Source of the DNA: Thalassospira sp. MCCC 1A01148
Lineage (GTDB): Bacteria > Pseudomonadota > Alphaproteobacteria > Rhodospirillales > Thalassospiraceae
Direction of reading: 5' to 3'
NCBI RefSeq assembly: GCF_001613795.1
Contig: NZ_LPVZ01000021.1
Coordinates: forward strand, 62,001 to 126,000
DNA length: 64,000 bases
The notes beneath the pieces are model-generated. The model ran no database searches, was not told where the DNA came from, and saw nothing but the letters and a program-made list of their open reading frames with translations. Both the position numbers and the translations under genes were made by a program. Each line of letters starts with the position of its first letter. The stretch's first letter is position 1. Shown here piece by piece: positions 54,042-62,189 of this stretch.

Positions 54042-55301
54042 TTAAACGGCTTTGAACACGAGCGACGCGTTGGTGCCACCAAAGCCGAACGAGTTCGACA
54101 GCGCGACATTAACTTTGCGCTGTTTGGCTTCAAGCGGAACCAGATCGATGCCTTTGCATGCTTCGGACGGATTGCGCAGGTTCAGCGTCGGCGGAACGAC
54201 ACCTTCATGGATCGCAAGGATCGAGAATACTGCTTCAATCGCACCGGCAGCACCCAGAAGGTGACCCGTTGCCGATTTTGTCGAAGACATCGACATGTTC
54301 TGGGCGTGATCACCAAACAGGCGCTTGACCGCACCAAGTTCGATTTCATCGCCAAGCGGAGTCGAGGTGCCATGCGCGTTGACGTAATCAACATCTTCCG
54401 GGTTCAGACCCGCATTGCGGATTGCATTGCGCATCGAACGGAAACCGCCATTGCCGTCTTCTGCCGGTGCGGTGATGTGATAGGCATCACCCGACATGCC
54501 GTAACCGGCAACTTCGGCATAAATCCGTGCTCCACGCGCTTTGGCGTGTTCGTATTCTTCAAGAACGACACAACCGGCACCTTCGCCCATGACGAAACCG
54601 TCACGGCCTTCATCCCACGGACGGGATGCTTCGGTAGGCGTGTCATTGTAACCGGTCGAAAGCGCACGTGAGGCGGCAAAGCCTGCCATACCAAGACGGC
54701 AGACAGCGGCTTCGGCACCACCGGCAACCATGACATCGGCATCGCCAAGCATGATCATGCGCGATGCGTCGCCAACAGCGTGTGCACCGGTCGAACAAGC
54801 GGTAACAACCGCATGGTTCGGACCTCTAAGGCCGTGCTTGATCGAAACCTGACCCGAGACCAGGTTGATCAGGCAAGACGGAATGAAGAACGGACTGACG
54901 CGGCGGGTCTTGCCGTTATTGACCAGATCAGATGCCTCGGAAATCCGTGGCAGACCACCGATACCTGAACCAATCAGAACGCCGGTGGCTTCCTGATCTT
55001 CTTCGGTTTCCGGCTTCCAGCCGGAATCGGCAAGTGCCTGATCAGCAGCAGCAACGCCATAGACGATGAAGTCGTCCATTTTTTTCATGTCTTTGGTCGA
55101 GACATGATCTTCAGCGTTGAAAAGTCCGTCACCCTCACCGCGCGGCACAAGGCCAGCGATCTTGGCAGGGATATCCGACACGTCAAACGTATCGATGCCT
55201 TTGATCCCGGATTGGCTTTTCAGCAGTTTCTGCCAAGTATTCTGTGCGCCGCTTGCAAGCGGAGTAACAGCACCAATACCGGTAACAACTACGCGTCTCA
55301 T
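54042..55301 (-). CDS. fabF: 3-oxoacyl-ACP synthase II
   Basis: Elongates acyl-ACP with malonyl-ACP, including the step needed for cis-vaccenate. It is a 419-residue thiolase-fold enzyme: MRRVVVTGIGAVTPLASG, catalytic Cys in VVTACSTGAHAVGDA, the His residues in NAHGTSTPLGDEIE and SATGHLLGAAGAIEA, and the late GFGGTNASL. The start has AAGGCG about nine bases upstream. It lies 87 bases after acpP and 28 before mltG, a conserved alphaproteobacterial order. Confidence 0.97.
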   Translation of the reverse strand: MRRVVVTGIGAVTPLASGAQNTWQKLLKSQSGIKGIDTFDVSDIPAKIAGLVPRGEGDGLFNAEDHVSTKDMKKMDDFIVYGVAAADQALADSGWKPETEEDQEATGVLIGSGIGGLPRISEASDLVNNGKTRRVSPFFIPSCLINLVSGQVSIKHGLRGPNHAVVTACSTGAHAVGDASRMIMLGDADVMVAGGAEAAVCRLGMAGFAASRALSTGYNDTPTEASRPWDEGRDGFVMGEGAGCVVLEEYEHAKARGARIYAEVAGYGMSGDAYHITAPAEDGNGGFRSMRNAIRNAGLNPEDVDYVNAHGTSTPLGDEIELGAVKRLFGDHAQNMSMSSTKSATGHLLGAAGAIEAVFSILAIHEGVVPPTLNLRNPSEACKGIDLVPLEAKQRKVNVALSNSFGFGGTNASLVFKAV

Positions 55302-55388
55302 CCCGCATTACGCCTTTATTTTATGAATCCAGCAAAGACGAAAAGGGCGCCTGAGGATGCCCTCTGGCGCCCATGTCTGACAGCGAAC

Positions 55389-55625
55389 TTAGCTGTCCGC
55401 CTTTTCGATGAAGTCGATCGCGTCTTTAACGGTCAGAATTTTTTCAGCCGCGTCGTCCGGGATTTCACAACCGAACTCTTCTTCAAACGCCATAACCAGC
55501 TCAACGGTGTCCAGGCTGTCTGCGCCCAGATCGTCGATGAAGCTTGCGTTTTCAGTGACCTTGTCTTCTTCAACACCGAGGTGCTCGACAACGATCTTCT
55601 TCACGCGATCTGCGACATCACTCAT
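55389..55625 (-). CDS. acpP: Acyl carrier protein
   Basis: A 78-residue acidic four-helix protein that carries growing acyl chains on a phosphopantetheine attached to the serine of [10 protein letters not shown] (near residue 37). Sequence from [20 protein letters not shown] to AIDFIEKA is full length. The ribosome binding site GAAGGA lies eight bases before the ATG and is inside one arm of a 12-bp inverted repeat (see 55634-55697). It is separated from fabG by 169 bases, which is enough for a separate promoter. Confidence 0.97.
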   Translation of the reverse strand: MSDVADRVKKIVVEHLGVEEDKVTENASFIDDLGADSLDTVELVMAFEEEFGCEIPDDAAEKILTVKDAIDFIEKADS

Positions 55626-55633
55626 AGCTCAAA

Positions 55634-55697
55634 TCCTTCAATAGGTTTTCTGTCAGTAGTGTAAACGTGGTACCCGATCCGTCCCCCTATTGAAGGA
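55634..55697 (-). promoter_or_regulatory. acpP leader inverted repeat masking the ribosome binding site
   Basis: On the minus (coding) strand TCCTTCAATAGG (55697-55686) is followed 40 bases later by its exact complement CCTATTGAAGGA (55645-55634). The second arm contains the GAAGGA ribosome binding site of acpP. As RNA, the pair forms a 12-bp helix that would hide it. As DNA, the two arms could be operator half-sites about five helical turns apart. Confidence 0.65.
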
Positions 55698-55709
55698 GTT
55701 CCCGGGAAC
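55698..55709. promoter_or_regulatory. 12-bp palindrome upstream of the acpP leader repeat
   Basis: GTTCCCGGGAAC is a perfect palindrome that abuts the upstream arm of the acpP inverted repeat. It may be an operator or part of the promoter; I see no clear -35/-10 pair around it. Confidence 0.35.
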
Positions 55710-55781
55710 CGGAAACCGACAACGAACAATCGCCAGTTTCAATATTTGGTATAGCGGCCCCTTTTAAGCAGAAAAGAAGGC

Positions 55782-55796
55782 AACCCGCAACGGGTT
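55782..55796 (-). terminator. Weak hairpin at the end of fabG (possible attenuator)
   Basis: On the minus strand AACCCG-TTG-CGGGTT, starting within the fabG stop codon, is followed by GCCTTCTTTTC. The six-base stem and broken T-run suggest partial termination between fabG and acpP. Confidence 0.45.
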
Positions 55797-56535
55797 AAAT
55801 CATCGCCATTCCGCCATTCACATGCAAGGTCTGTCCTGTGACATAAGCTGCTTCGTCACTCGCAAGATACAGAACCGCTGCAGCGATCTCTTTGCTGTCG
55901 CCCATGCGACCTGCCGGGATACCGCCCAAAAGCTTTTCTTTCTGGGCGTCTCCGAGTTCTTCGGTCATCGCCGTGGTGATAAAGCCCGGTGCCACACAAT
56001 TTACTGTGATCCCGCGGGCTGCAACTTCCTGTGCCAGCGATTTCGACCAACCAATCATGCCGGCTTTGGCTGCGGCATAGTTGGTCTGGCCCGGATTGCC
56101 CGTCACACCAACGATCGAGGTAATATTGATGATACGACCATGACGACGCTTCATCATGCCACGCAGGGAGTTGCGCGCAAGCTTGAAGGCTGAGGTCAGG
56201 TTCACATCAAGAACTGCCTGCCAGTCTTCGTCCTTAAGGCGCATGGCAAGCTGATCACGGGTGATTCCCGCATTATTGACCAGAATATCAAGCTGACCGC
56301 CCAGCGCTTCTTCGGCATTCTTGATCAGGCCATTGACCGATTCTGAATCCGAAAGGTTGCCCGGAACCACCACCGCATTGTCGCCGATTTCAGCAGCAAC
56401 CGCTTCGAGGCGTTCCTGGCGGGTCCCCGACAGAGCGACCTTCGCACCAGCGCCAGCCAGAACCTTGGCGATTTCGCCACCGATACCGCCGGTCGCACCG
56501 GTTACAAGTGCCGTTTTCCCTGCAAGATCAAACAT
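55795..56535 (-). CDS. fabG: 3-oxoacyl-ACP reductase
   Basis: NADPH-dependent reduction of 3-oxoacyl-ACP. It is a 246-residue classical SDR with ALVTGATGGIGGEIAKVLA, NNAGITRD, the catalytic Ser in IINITSIVGVTG, Tyr and Lys in YAAAKAGMIGW, and the end motif VTGQTLHVNGGMAM typical of FabG. AAGGGAACGAG precedes the ATG. It is 42 bases downstream of fabD. Confidence 0.97.
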   Translation of the reverse strand: MFDLAGKTALVTGATGGIGGEIAKVLAGAGAKVALSGTRQERLEAVAAEIGDNAVVVPGNLSDSESVNGLIKNAEEALGGQLDILVNNAGITRDQLAMRLKDEDWQAVLDVNLTSAFKLARNSLRGMMKRRHGRIINITSIVGVTGNPGQTNYAAAKAGMIGWSKSLAQEVAARGITVNCVAPGFITTAMTEELGDAQKEKLLGGIPAGRMGDSKEIAAAVLYLASDEAAYVTGQTLHVNGGMAMI

Positions 56536-56577
56536 AAATTCTCGTTCCCTTTGGGTTCGTTCGTGTTCACAACACTC

Positions 56578-57519
56578 TTAAAGAGTGCCGAGGAATGCTT
56601 CGATATCTGCCGGACCGTTGACAGCCGTGCCGCTCAGTTCGCGGTCAATGCGGCGTACCATGCCGGTCAAAACCTTGCCTGCGCCGATCTCGACCAGATC
56701 GGTGATGCCTTGTTCCTTCATATAAAGAACCGACTCACGCCAGCGCACGGTTCCGCAAACCTGCTCTACAAGGAGTTTACGAATGGTTTCCGGATTATCA
56801 GTTTTTTCTGCGGTCACGTTGGCAACAACCGGCTTGCCTGGCGCATTCATGGTGACAGCGGCCAGTGCCTCTGCCATGCGATCAGCAGCCGGCTGCATCA
56901 GGGCACAATGGAACGGTGCAGATACCGGAAGCAGGACAGCGCGCTTGGCACCCTTTTCCTTGGCGATTTCAATTGCACGTTCAACGGCTGCCTTGTGGCC
57001 GGAAACAACCACCTGCCCGCTGGCATTATCATTGGCCGCGGTGCAGACTTCGCCTTGTGCTGCCTCTTCGGCAACGGCAACGGCATCCACGTAATCAAGA
57101 CCAAGAAGCGCAGCCATTGCGCCAACACCAACCGGTACAGCGGCCTGCATGGCCTGACCACGGATTTTCAAAAGGCGTGCGGCATCGGCAATCGCAAAGG
57201 TGCCCGCAGCAGCAAGTGCGGAATATTCACCAAGGGAATGGCCCGCGACCAGTTCGCATTTGTCGGTCAAGGTAAAGCCGCCCTCTTTTTCCAGCACACG
57301 GGTCACCGCAAGGCTGACCGCCATCAGGGCCGGTTGCGCATTTTCTGTCAGGGTCAGTTCGTTTTCCGGTCCTTCGAACATCAGCGCACTCAGCTTTTGG
57401 GAAAGCGCGTCATCAACTTCCTGGAAAACTTCGCGGGCAATCGGGAATGCTTCTGCCAGTTCCTTGCCCATACCTACCGCTTGCGACCCTTGGCCGGGGA
57501 AAACGAGTGCGCGTGTCAT
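56578..57519 (-). CDS. fabD: Malonyl-CoA:ACP transacylase
   Basis: Loads malonyl groups on ACP. It is a 313-residue protein with FPGQGSQAVGMGKEL at the N-terminus, the catalytic serine in VAGHSLGEYSALAAAG and the catalytic histidine region LLPVSAPFHCALMQPA. It is the first gene of fabD-fabG-acpP-fabF-mltG. The ribosome binding site is weak (AAGGGT, 12 bases off). A clear promoter lies 73-100 bases upstream. Confidence 0.96.
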   Translation of the reverse strand: MTRALVFPGQGSQAVGMGKELAEAFPIAREVFQEVDDALSQKLSALMFEGPENELTLTENAQPALMAVSLAVTRVLEKEGGFTLTDKCELVAGHSLGEYSALAAAGTFAIADAARLLKIRGQAMQAAVPVGVGAMAALLGLDYVDAVAVAEEAAQGEVCTAANDNASGQVVVSGHKAAVERAIEIAKEKGAKRAVLLPVSAPFHCALMQPAADRMAEALAAVTMNAPGKPVVANVTAEKTDNPETIRKLLVEQVCGTVRWRESVLYMKEQGITDLVEIGAGKVLTGMVRRIDRELSGTAVNGPADIEAFLGTL

Positions 57520-57591
57520 TATATTAAATAAACCCTTGTCAGCTTCTACGAAGGCTGTGCCGAAAACCGGCCCCTTGAAATTGAGCCACCC

Positions 57592-57619
57592 TTGATAACG
57601 TGCGCAAGCGCACTGTCAA
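57592..57619 (-). promoter_or_regulatory. fabD promoter with palindrome in the spacer
   Basis: On the minus strand TTGACA (57619-57614) and TATCAA (57597-57592) are 16 bases apart. The spacer begins with GTGCGCTTGCGCAC (57613-57600), a perfect inverted repeat with six-base arms. A regulator bound there would cover the core promoter and block RNA polymerase. Confidence 0.6.
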
Positions 57620-58026
57620 GAACTGAAACCCCTTGGGTGCGGTCCGTCCGGCTTTTCATCACCCGAAAATACACACAACAATATAAAGTGCATGCGTCGG
57701 GCCTTTTAATCATCTTCGCGCGTTTATGGCATATTTCGCGCCATTTACGAAGGACTGCCTGTTGCGCAGCGCACAATAACCGCCCCGATAACCTTGACCG
57801 GCAATCTGGAACCTGCGCGCCTTGAAACCCCTTTGTTTGCGGGGTGTTGAACACCAATTCCCGCCCGCCGCGCCGCGAAAACCCTCTTCACACGGCAACG
57901 CATGACCGTTATCACAAAACCGCAACGCTCACTGCCCCGGATGGCTTCGCCGCAACCCGACGGGTTCTGCGGGTCAGGCTTAATTGATCTGCCCATCCCG
58001 TAAACGGTAAAAAGCTGCATTTGGCG
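57620..58026. other. Intergenic region between the fab and rpsF promoters
   Basis: About 400 bases with no convincing gene, tRNA or small-RNA signature. Short open frames on both strands lack ribosome binding sites and recognisable protein features. The fab and ribosomal-protein operons diverge from here. Confidence 0.45.
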
Positions 58027-58054
58027 TTGCACTCATGGGTGAAAAGTGTATATT
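58027..58054 (+). promoter_or_regulatory. rpsF operon promoter
   Basis: TTGCAC (58027-58032) and TATATT (58049-58054) are spaced by 16 bases, about 100 bases before the rpsF start. The leader that follows contains a GCCGGG-ATTG-CCCGGC hairpin (58075-58090). Confidence 0.7.
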
Positions 58055-58153
58055 CCGCCGTCTCACGGCTCCTTGCCGGGATTGCCCGGCTATGCCTGCG
58101 TGGCACGAGGTCATGTCAGGAAGAGATAAGCCAAAAGGAGTAATAGGAGTATT

Positions 58154-58531
58154 ATGAGCAAGTACGAGAGCGTGTTTATCGCACGTCAGGACTTCTCGAC
58201 CGCACAGGTCGAAAGCCTGAATGAAAAGCTGACCCAGACCATCGAAGGTCTCGGTGGCAAAATCGCCAAAACCGAATATTGGGGTCTGCGTTCCCTGGCA
58301 TACCGTGTCAAAAAGAACCGCAAAGGCCACTATACCCTCTTCCAGATCGAAGCTGAAAAAGACGCGATCGCGGAATACGAGCGTCAGATGCGCCTGAACG
58401 AAGACGTTCTGCGCCAGATGACTGTCAAGGTTGACGAGTTCGAAGAAGAACAGTCTGCCATTCTGCGCAACCGCGACGAGCGCGGCGGTCGTGGCGGTAA
58501 TCGCCGTGGCGGTCCCCGTCAGAACGGCTAA
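58154..58531 (+). CDS. rpsF: 30S ribosomal protein bS6
   Basis: A 125-residue protein that pairs with bS18 on the platform of the small subunit. The fold segments are YESVFIARQDFSTAQVESL, KIAKTEYWGLRSLAYRVKKNRKGHYTLFQIEA and EYERQMRLNEDVLRQMTVKV. The C-terminal tail is Arg/Gly-rich (RDERGGRGGNRRGG). The ATG has AGGAGT eight bases upstream. It is first in rpsF-rpsR-DUF2232-rplI, 22 bases before rpsR. Confidence 0.97.
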   Translation: MSKYESVFIARQDFSTAQVESLNEKLTQTIEGLGGKIAKTEYWGLRSLAYRVKKNRKGHYTLFQIEAEKDAIAEYERQMRLNEDVLRQMTVKVDEFEEEQSAILRNRDERGGRGGNRRGGPRQNG

Positions 58532-58553
58532 CAGATAGCGAGGAGATAATATC

Positions 58554-58787
58554 ATGGCTGGACGTCGTCTGTTTTTCCGTCGTCGCAAAACCTGCCCGTT
58601 CTCGGGTGCGGATGCGCCGAAGATTGACTACAAAGATGTCAAACTGCTGCAGCGTTTCGTTTCCGAACGCGGCAAAATCGTTCCGAGCCGTATTACTGCG
58701 GTTTCGGCCAAGAAGCAGCGCGAACTGGCGAAAGCCATCAAGCGTGCACGCTTCCTGGCGCTGCTGCCTTACGCAGACCAGGTCTGA
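58554..58787 (+). CDS. rpsR: 30S ribosomal protein bS18
   Basis: A 77-residue basic protein with [42 protein letters not shown] and [20 protein letters not shown], the complete bS18 sequence. It binds 16S rRNA with bS6. The region between rpsF and rpsR carries GAGGAG as its ribosome binding site. A hairpin-prone stretch GAGACC...GGTCTC (58799-58818) lies before the next gene but has no T-run. Confidence 0.97.
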   Translation: MAGRRLFFRRRKTCPFSGADAPKIDYKDVKLLQRFVSERGKIVPSRITAVSAKKQRELAKAIKRARFLALLPYADQV

Positions 58788-58831
58788 GGCAGTCGGCAAG
58801 AGACCCTTTTGAGGTCTCGGGCCGGGAGTAG

Positions 58832-59773
58832 ATGATGCAACGTGACACCCTCATAGCGATCGGGACCGGACTTGGCAGTGCCGTTCTGTTCCTGCTGGTT
58901 CTATCAGGAAATCCGTTTGCTCTTTTGCTCTCATACTTCGGGCATCTGCCGCTTTTCCTGACGGGATTGTGGCAAGGGCCCAAACGCCTGCTGGTTGCGG
59001 CATTTGCCGCATGTATTGCCCTCGTTCTTTTGGGGGGATTACTGCCTTTCACGGTCTTTATGGTCGTGTTTGCCGGACCGGCGATGTTGTTGACCCGCAT
59101 GGCGCTGGTCATCCGGAAAGACCAAAATGGCAATGTTGCCTTCTTGCCTTCCGGAATTGTCGTAAGTGCCATGGCCGTCATGGTCGCGACGGTAATGATC
59201 TTCGTTACCGGAACACTGACGGCGGAAGGTGTGGACATACAGGACTTCATCGCGAAGTTCCTGAGCCAGATGTACTCGGAAATGGGTGTCCCCATGACAT
59301 CCGATGTTCAGGGTCTGATTGGTATGTTCCAGACGTACTTCCCGGCGATTGCTGCGGTGAGCTGGCTGTTGATGCTGTTCGCCAATGCCGCAATCGCACA
59401 GGCAATTTTGGTGCGTGCAGGCAAAAACCTGCGTCCGACACCAAGTATGGCATCCTTTGCCTTGCCTGGCTGGTCACTGTTTGCGTTTGCCCTGGCCGGG
59501 TTTACGGTCGGCTTTGCCGATGGTTCTCTGGCCTATGTGGCGCGCAACGTCGCGGTGGTACTGGCGGTGCCGTTCCTGTTTCAGGGATTGGCGCTGGTGC
59601 ATGGGCAGGCAGCCCGATGGCCGCAAAAACGTGTAATTCTGACGGTGTTTTACATCGTCGCGGTTCTGTCCACTTGGTCGTTTATCGCGATCACCGGACT
59701 TGGAATTGTTGAGCATTTAATCAGGCTGCGGGGGAAAGAACCGATGACCCGTAGCGATGAGGAGGATCGGTGA
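58832..59773 (+). CDS. DUF2232 membrane protein
   Basis: A 313-residue integral membrane protein with about eight hydrophobic segments (near 10-45, 50-75, 78-95, 108-130, 165-195, 212-235, 240-260 and 270-295). It belongs to DUF2232 (related to Bacillus YybS), of unknown function, and is found between rpsR and rplI in many alphaproteobacteria. The charged C-terminus ([16 protein letters not shown]) is cytoplasmic by the positive-inside pattern. ATGs at 58832 and 58835 are both possible, with GGGAG just upstream. Its stop overlaps the rplI start by one base (TGATG), so the two are coupled. Confidence 0.85.
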   Translation: MMQRDTLIAIGTGLGSAVLFLLVLSGNPFALLLSYFGHLPLFLTGLWQGPKRLLVAAFAACIALVLLGGLLPFTVFMVVFAGPAMLLTRMALVIRKDQNGNVAFLPSGIVVSAMAVMVATVMIFVTGTLTAEGVDIQDFIAKFLSQMYSEMGVPMTSDVQGLIGMFQTYFPAIAAVSWLLMLFANAAIAQAILVRAGKNLRPTPSMASFALPGWSLFAFALAGFTVGFADGSLAYVARNVAVVLAVPFLFQGLALVHGQAARWPQKRVILTVFYIVAVLSTWSFIAITGLGIVEHLIRLRGKEPMTRSDEEDR

Positions 59774-60396
59774 TGGAAGTTATTCTGCTCCAGCGGGTAG
59801 AAAAACTCGGTCAGATGGGTGACGTAGTCACTGTCAAGCCGGGCCACGCCCGCAACCGCTTGCTGCCGCAGGGCATGGCCCTTCGTGCAACCAAAGCAAA
59901 CATCTCTGTGTTCGAAGCACAGAAAGCACAGCTCGAAGCTGACAACCTGGAACGCCGTAAGGAAGCAGAAGCTGTTTCCGAGAAGATGGGTGAACTCGCA
60001 GTCACCGTCGTTCGTCAGGCATCCGACGTTGGCCAGCTTTATGGTTCGGTCACTGCCCGCGATATCGCAAACGCAGTAACCGAAGCAGGCTTCACTGTTG
60101 CCCGTACCCAGGTCGTTCTTGATCAGCCGATCAAGACCCTTGGTCTGCATCAGGTCCGCATCAACCTGCACCCGGAAGTTATCATTGAGGTAACCGCCAA
60201 CGTTGCACGTTCCGAAGAAGATGCCGCTGAACAGCTCCGCAAGGGTTCTGCTGTTCTTGGCACCATCGAGGAAATGGAAGCGGAAGAAGAGGAAGCTCTG
60301 GAAGCCGCTGAAGAACTCTTCGAAGAAGAAGTTCCGGAAGACGTTGCAGAAGCACTCGAAGCTGCTTCGGAAGACGAAGAAGAAACCAACGCTTAA
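59773..60396 (+). CDS. rplI: 50S ribosomal protein bL9 with long acidic tail
   Basis: Binds 23S rRNA and reaches along the ribosome surface. The N-terminal domain ([35 protein letters not shown]), connecting helix and C-terminal domain (about 65-148) are normal. After about residue 160 an extra tail of some 45 residues follows, of which 22 are Glu or Asp. E. coli bL9 ends at 149. The ATG at 59773 has GAGGAGG upstream, and TGATG couples it to DUF2232. A strong terminator follows. Confidence 0.96.
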   Translation: MEVILLQRVEKLGQMGDVVTVKPGHARNRLLPQGMALRATKANISVFEAQKAQLEADNLERRKEAEAVSEKMGELAVTVVRQASDVGQLYGSVTARDIANAVTEAGFTVARTQVVLDQPIKTLGLHQVRINLHPEVIIEVTANVARSEEDAAEQLRKGSAVLGTIEEMEAEEEEALEAAEELFEEEVPEDVAEALEAASEDEEETNA

Positions 60397-60418
60397 TTGC
60401 GGGTTCTTCGAACCATTT

Positions 60419-60456
60419 GAAAACGGCACATCCCAAAGGATGTGCCGTTTTCTTTT
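60419..60456 (+). terminator. Terminator of the rpsF-rplI operon
   Basis: GAAAACGGCACATCC pairs with GGATGTGCCGTTTTC around CAAA and is followed by TTTT. It lies 23 bases after the rplI stop. Confidence 0.92.
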
Positions 60457-60602
60457 GCCCTGACGCCAAAGCCCGTCGATTTTTTTTCAAAGCATTTCAG
60501 GAGCCTGCAGCATTCGCGACCTCTGCGCTGACGGAATACCGGCTATGAGCAAGCGCGATTAACTCTTTGCGCATATGCGGATGCCTGCTACCTTTTCGGC
60601 CC

Positions 60603-62147
60603 ATGACAGATCCCAATTTAGATGCCCTGTTTGCCCCGCTTGAACCGGACCGTGGTGACGACGCCGAAATGGTGCTCGAACGCATGGCACCGCACAATTT
60701 TGAGGCGGAGGCAGCCCTTCTTGGCGCAATCCTCAATAACAACGCCGCCTATGAGCGCGTGTCCGATATTTTGCGCCCCGAGCATTTTGCCGACGGGCGG
60801 CACGGGCGCATCTTCGAGGCCTGCGGAAAGCTGATCGAACGCGGCCAGCTTGCGAACCCGGTCACGCTCAAAGCCTATTTCAAGCAGGACGAACATCTTG
60901 CCGAAATCGGCGGCCCGCAATATCTGGCCGAACTTTCAAACAATCTGGTTTCGGTGATCAATGCCGGTGACTATGGTCAGCTGGTCTATGATCTGTATTT
61001 GCGTCGTGAACTGATCGAGCTTGGCGAAGAAGTCGTCAACGAAGCCTATCAGTACGAACTTGATACCGACGCCACCAACCAGATCGAAAAAGCCGAACAG
61101 AAACTGTTCTCGCTGGCGACTGCCGGTTCAGCGGAATCGGGCTTTGTCGCTTTTGGCCCTGCCCTTGCCAAGGCCTATGAAAACATTGATCACGCCTACA
61201 AAAACGCCGGGCGCGTTGTGGGCGTGACAACCGGTTTGCGTGACATTGACCGGAAGCTGGGCGGTTTGCACCCGTCTGACTTGCTGATCCTTGCGGGTCG
61301 TCCGTCGATGGGTAAAACCGCACTTGCGATGAACGTGGCCTTTAACGCCGCCATTGCATCACACCAGAACCGGGCCGCAGGCGAAGATACCCGCGATGAA
61401 ACCCGAACCGGTGCGGTTGCCGTGTTCTCGCTTGAGATGGCAGCAGAACAGCTTGCCGGGCGCCTTTTGTCGCAGGCGGCAGAGGTTTCTGGCGATAACA
61501 TGCGCCGAGGTGACCTGAACGAGCAGGATTTCGAACGCTTGCTGCTGGCAACCCAGGAACTCAACACCGTTCCGCTTTATATTGATGATACGCCGGCTCT
61601 TCCGGTATCGACGCTGCGTACCCGTTGCCGCCGCCTGAAGCGCCAGCACGGCCTTGCGATGATCGTCGTCGATTACCTGCAGCTTCTGGCACCGCCGACC
61701 AACTTCCGCGGCGATGGCCGTGTGCAGGAAGTTTCCGAGATCACCCGAATGCTTAAAGCCATTGCCAAAGAACTTGAAGTTCCGGTTCTGGCGTTGTCGC
61801 AGCTTTCGCGTGCGGTCGAACAGCGCGAAGACAAACGTCCGCAGCTTTCAGACCTTCGTGAATCCGGCTCGATTGAGCAGGATGCCGACGTCGTGATGTT
61901 CATTTATCGCGAACAGTACTATCTCGAACGTGCCGAGCCAGCCCAGCGTCCGGAAGAAGCCACCGACAAGTTCGGTGAACGCTATGCGCAATGGCAGGAC
62001 CGTTTGAACCACGTCTATAACACCGCTGAGGTTATTGTTGCCAAACAGCGTCACGGCCCAGTGGGCAACGTGCGCCTGTATTTCGACGGGAACTACACCA
62101 AGTTTGGCGATCTCGATCACACAGAAGAAGAGTTTGAACAGGGATAA
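60603..62147 (+). CDS. dnaB: Replicative DNA helicase
   Basis: Hexameric helicase that unwinds DNA ahead of the replisome. It is 514 residues: N-terminal helical domain (about 20-125, APHNFEAEAALLGAIL), linker, and RecA-like C-terminal domain (about 200-500) with Walker A LILAGRPSMGKTALAMN, VFSLEMAAEQLAGRLL, Walker B MIVVDYLQLL, and LSQLSRAVEQREDKRPQLSDLRESGSIEQDADVV. An insert between residues 255 and 275 (rich in Arg, Asp and Thr) is common in Rhodospirillales. The ATG at 60603 lacks a ribosome binding site; a weak TTGCGC/TACCTT pair just upstream would give an almost leaderless transcript. alr follows after 42 bases. Confidence 0.97.
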   Translation: MTDPNLDALFAPLEPDRGDDAEMVLERMAPHNFEAEAALLGAILNNNAAYERVSDILRPEHFADGRHGRIFEACGKLIERGQLANPVTLKAYFKQDEHLAEIGGPQYLAELSNNLVSVINAGDYGQLVYDLYLRRELIELGEEVVNEAYQYELDTDATNQIEKAEQKLFSLATAGSAESGFVAFGPALAKAYENIDHAYKNAGRVVGVTTGLRDIDRKLGGLHPSDLLILAGRPSMGKTALAMNVAFNAAIASHQNRAAGEDTRDETRTGAVAVFSLEMAAEQLAGRLLSQAAEVSGDNMRRGDLNEQDFERLLLATQELNTVPLYIDDTPALPVSTLRTRCRRLKRQHGLAMIVVDYLQLLAPPTNFRGDGRVQEVSEITRMLKAIAKELEVPVLALSQLSRAVEQREDKRPQLSDLRESGSIEQDADVVMFIYREQYYLERAEPAQRPEEATDKFGERYAQWQDRLNHVYNTAEVIVAKQRHGPVGNVRLYFDGNYTKFGDLDHTEEEFEQG

Positions 62148-62189
62148 GGTTCACGCCTTTCCATCAACGGATTCCACGGGGTATTACGA

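Noticed and set aside
53030..54055. A 341-codon open frame opposite mltG
   Set aside because: mltG is a clear, full-length family member in the other strand. The opposite frame has no family features.
54014..54133. Longer MltG reading into fabF
   Set aside because: It would put 40 polar residues before the signal-anchor helix and overlap fabF by 92 bases. The TTG at 54013 has its own GGGAG.
56551..57531. A 326-codon open frame covering fabD in antisense
   Set aside because: FabD has intact catalytic motifs, and the antisense product looks like translated noise rich in His, Cys and Arg.
57620..58026. Small genes or a tRNA in the fab-rpsF gap
   Set aside because: The short frames lack ribosome binding sites and protein character. 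No cloverleaf or CCA-like end was found.
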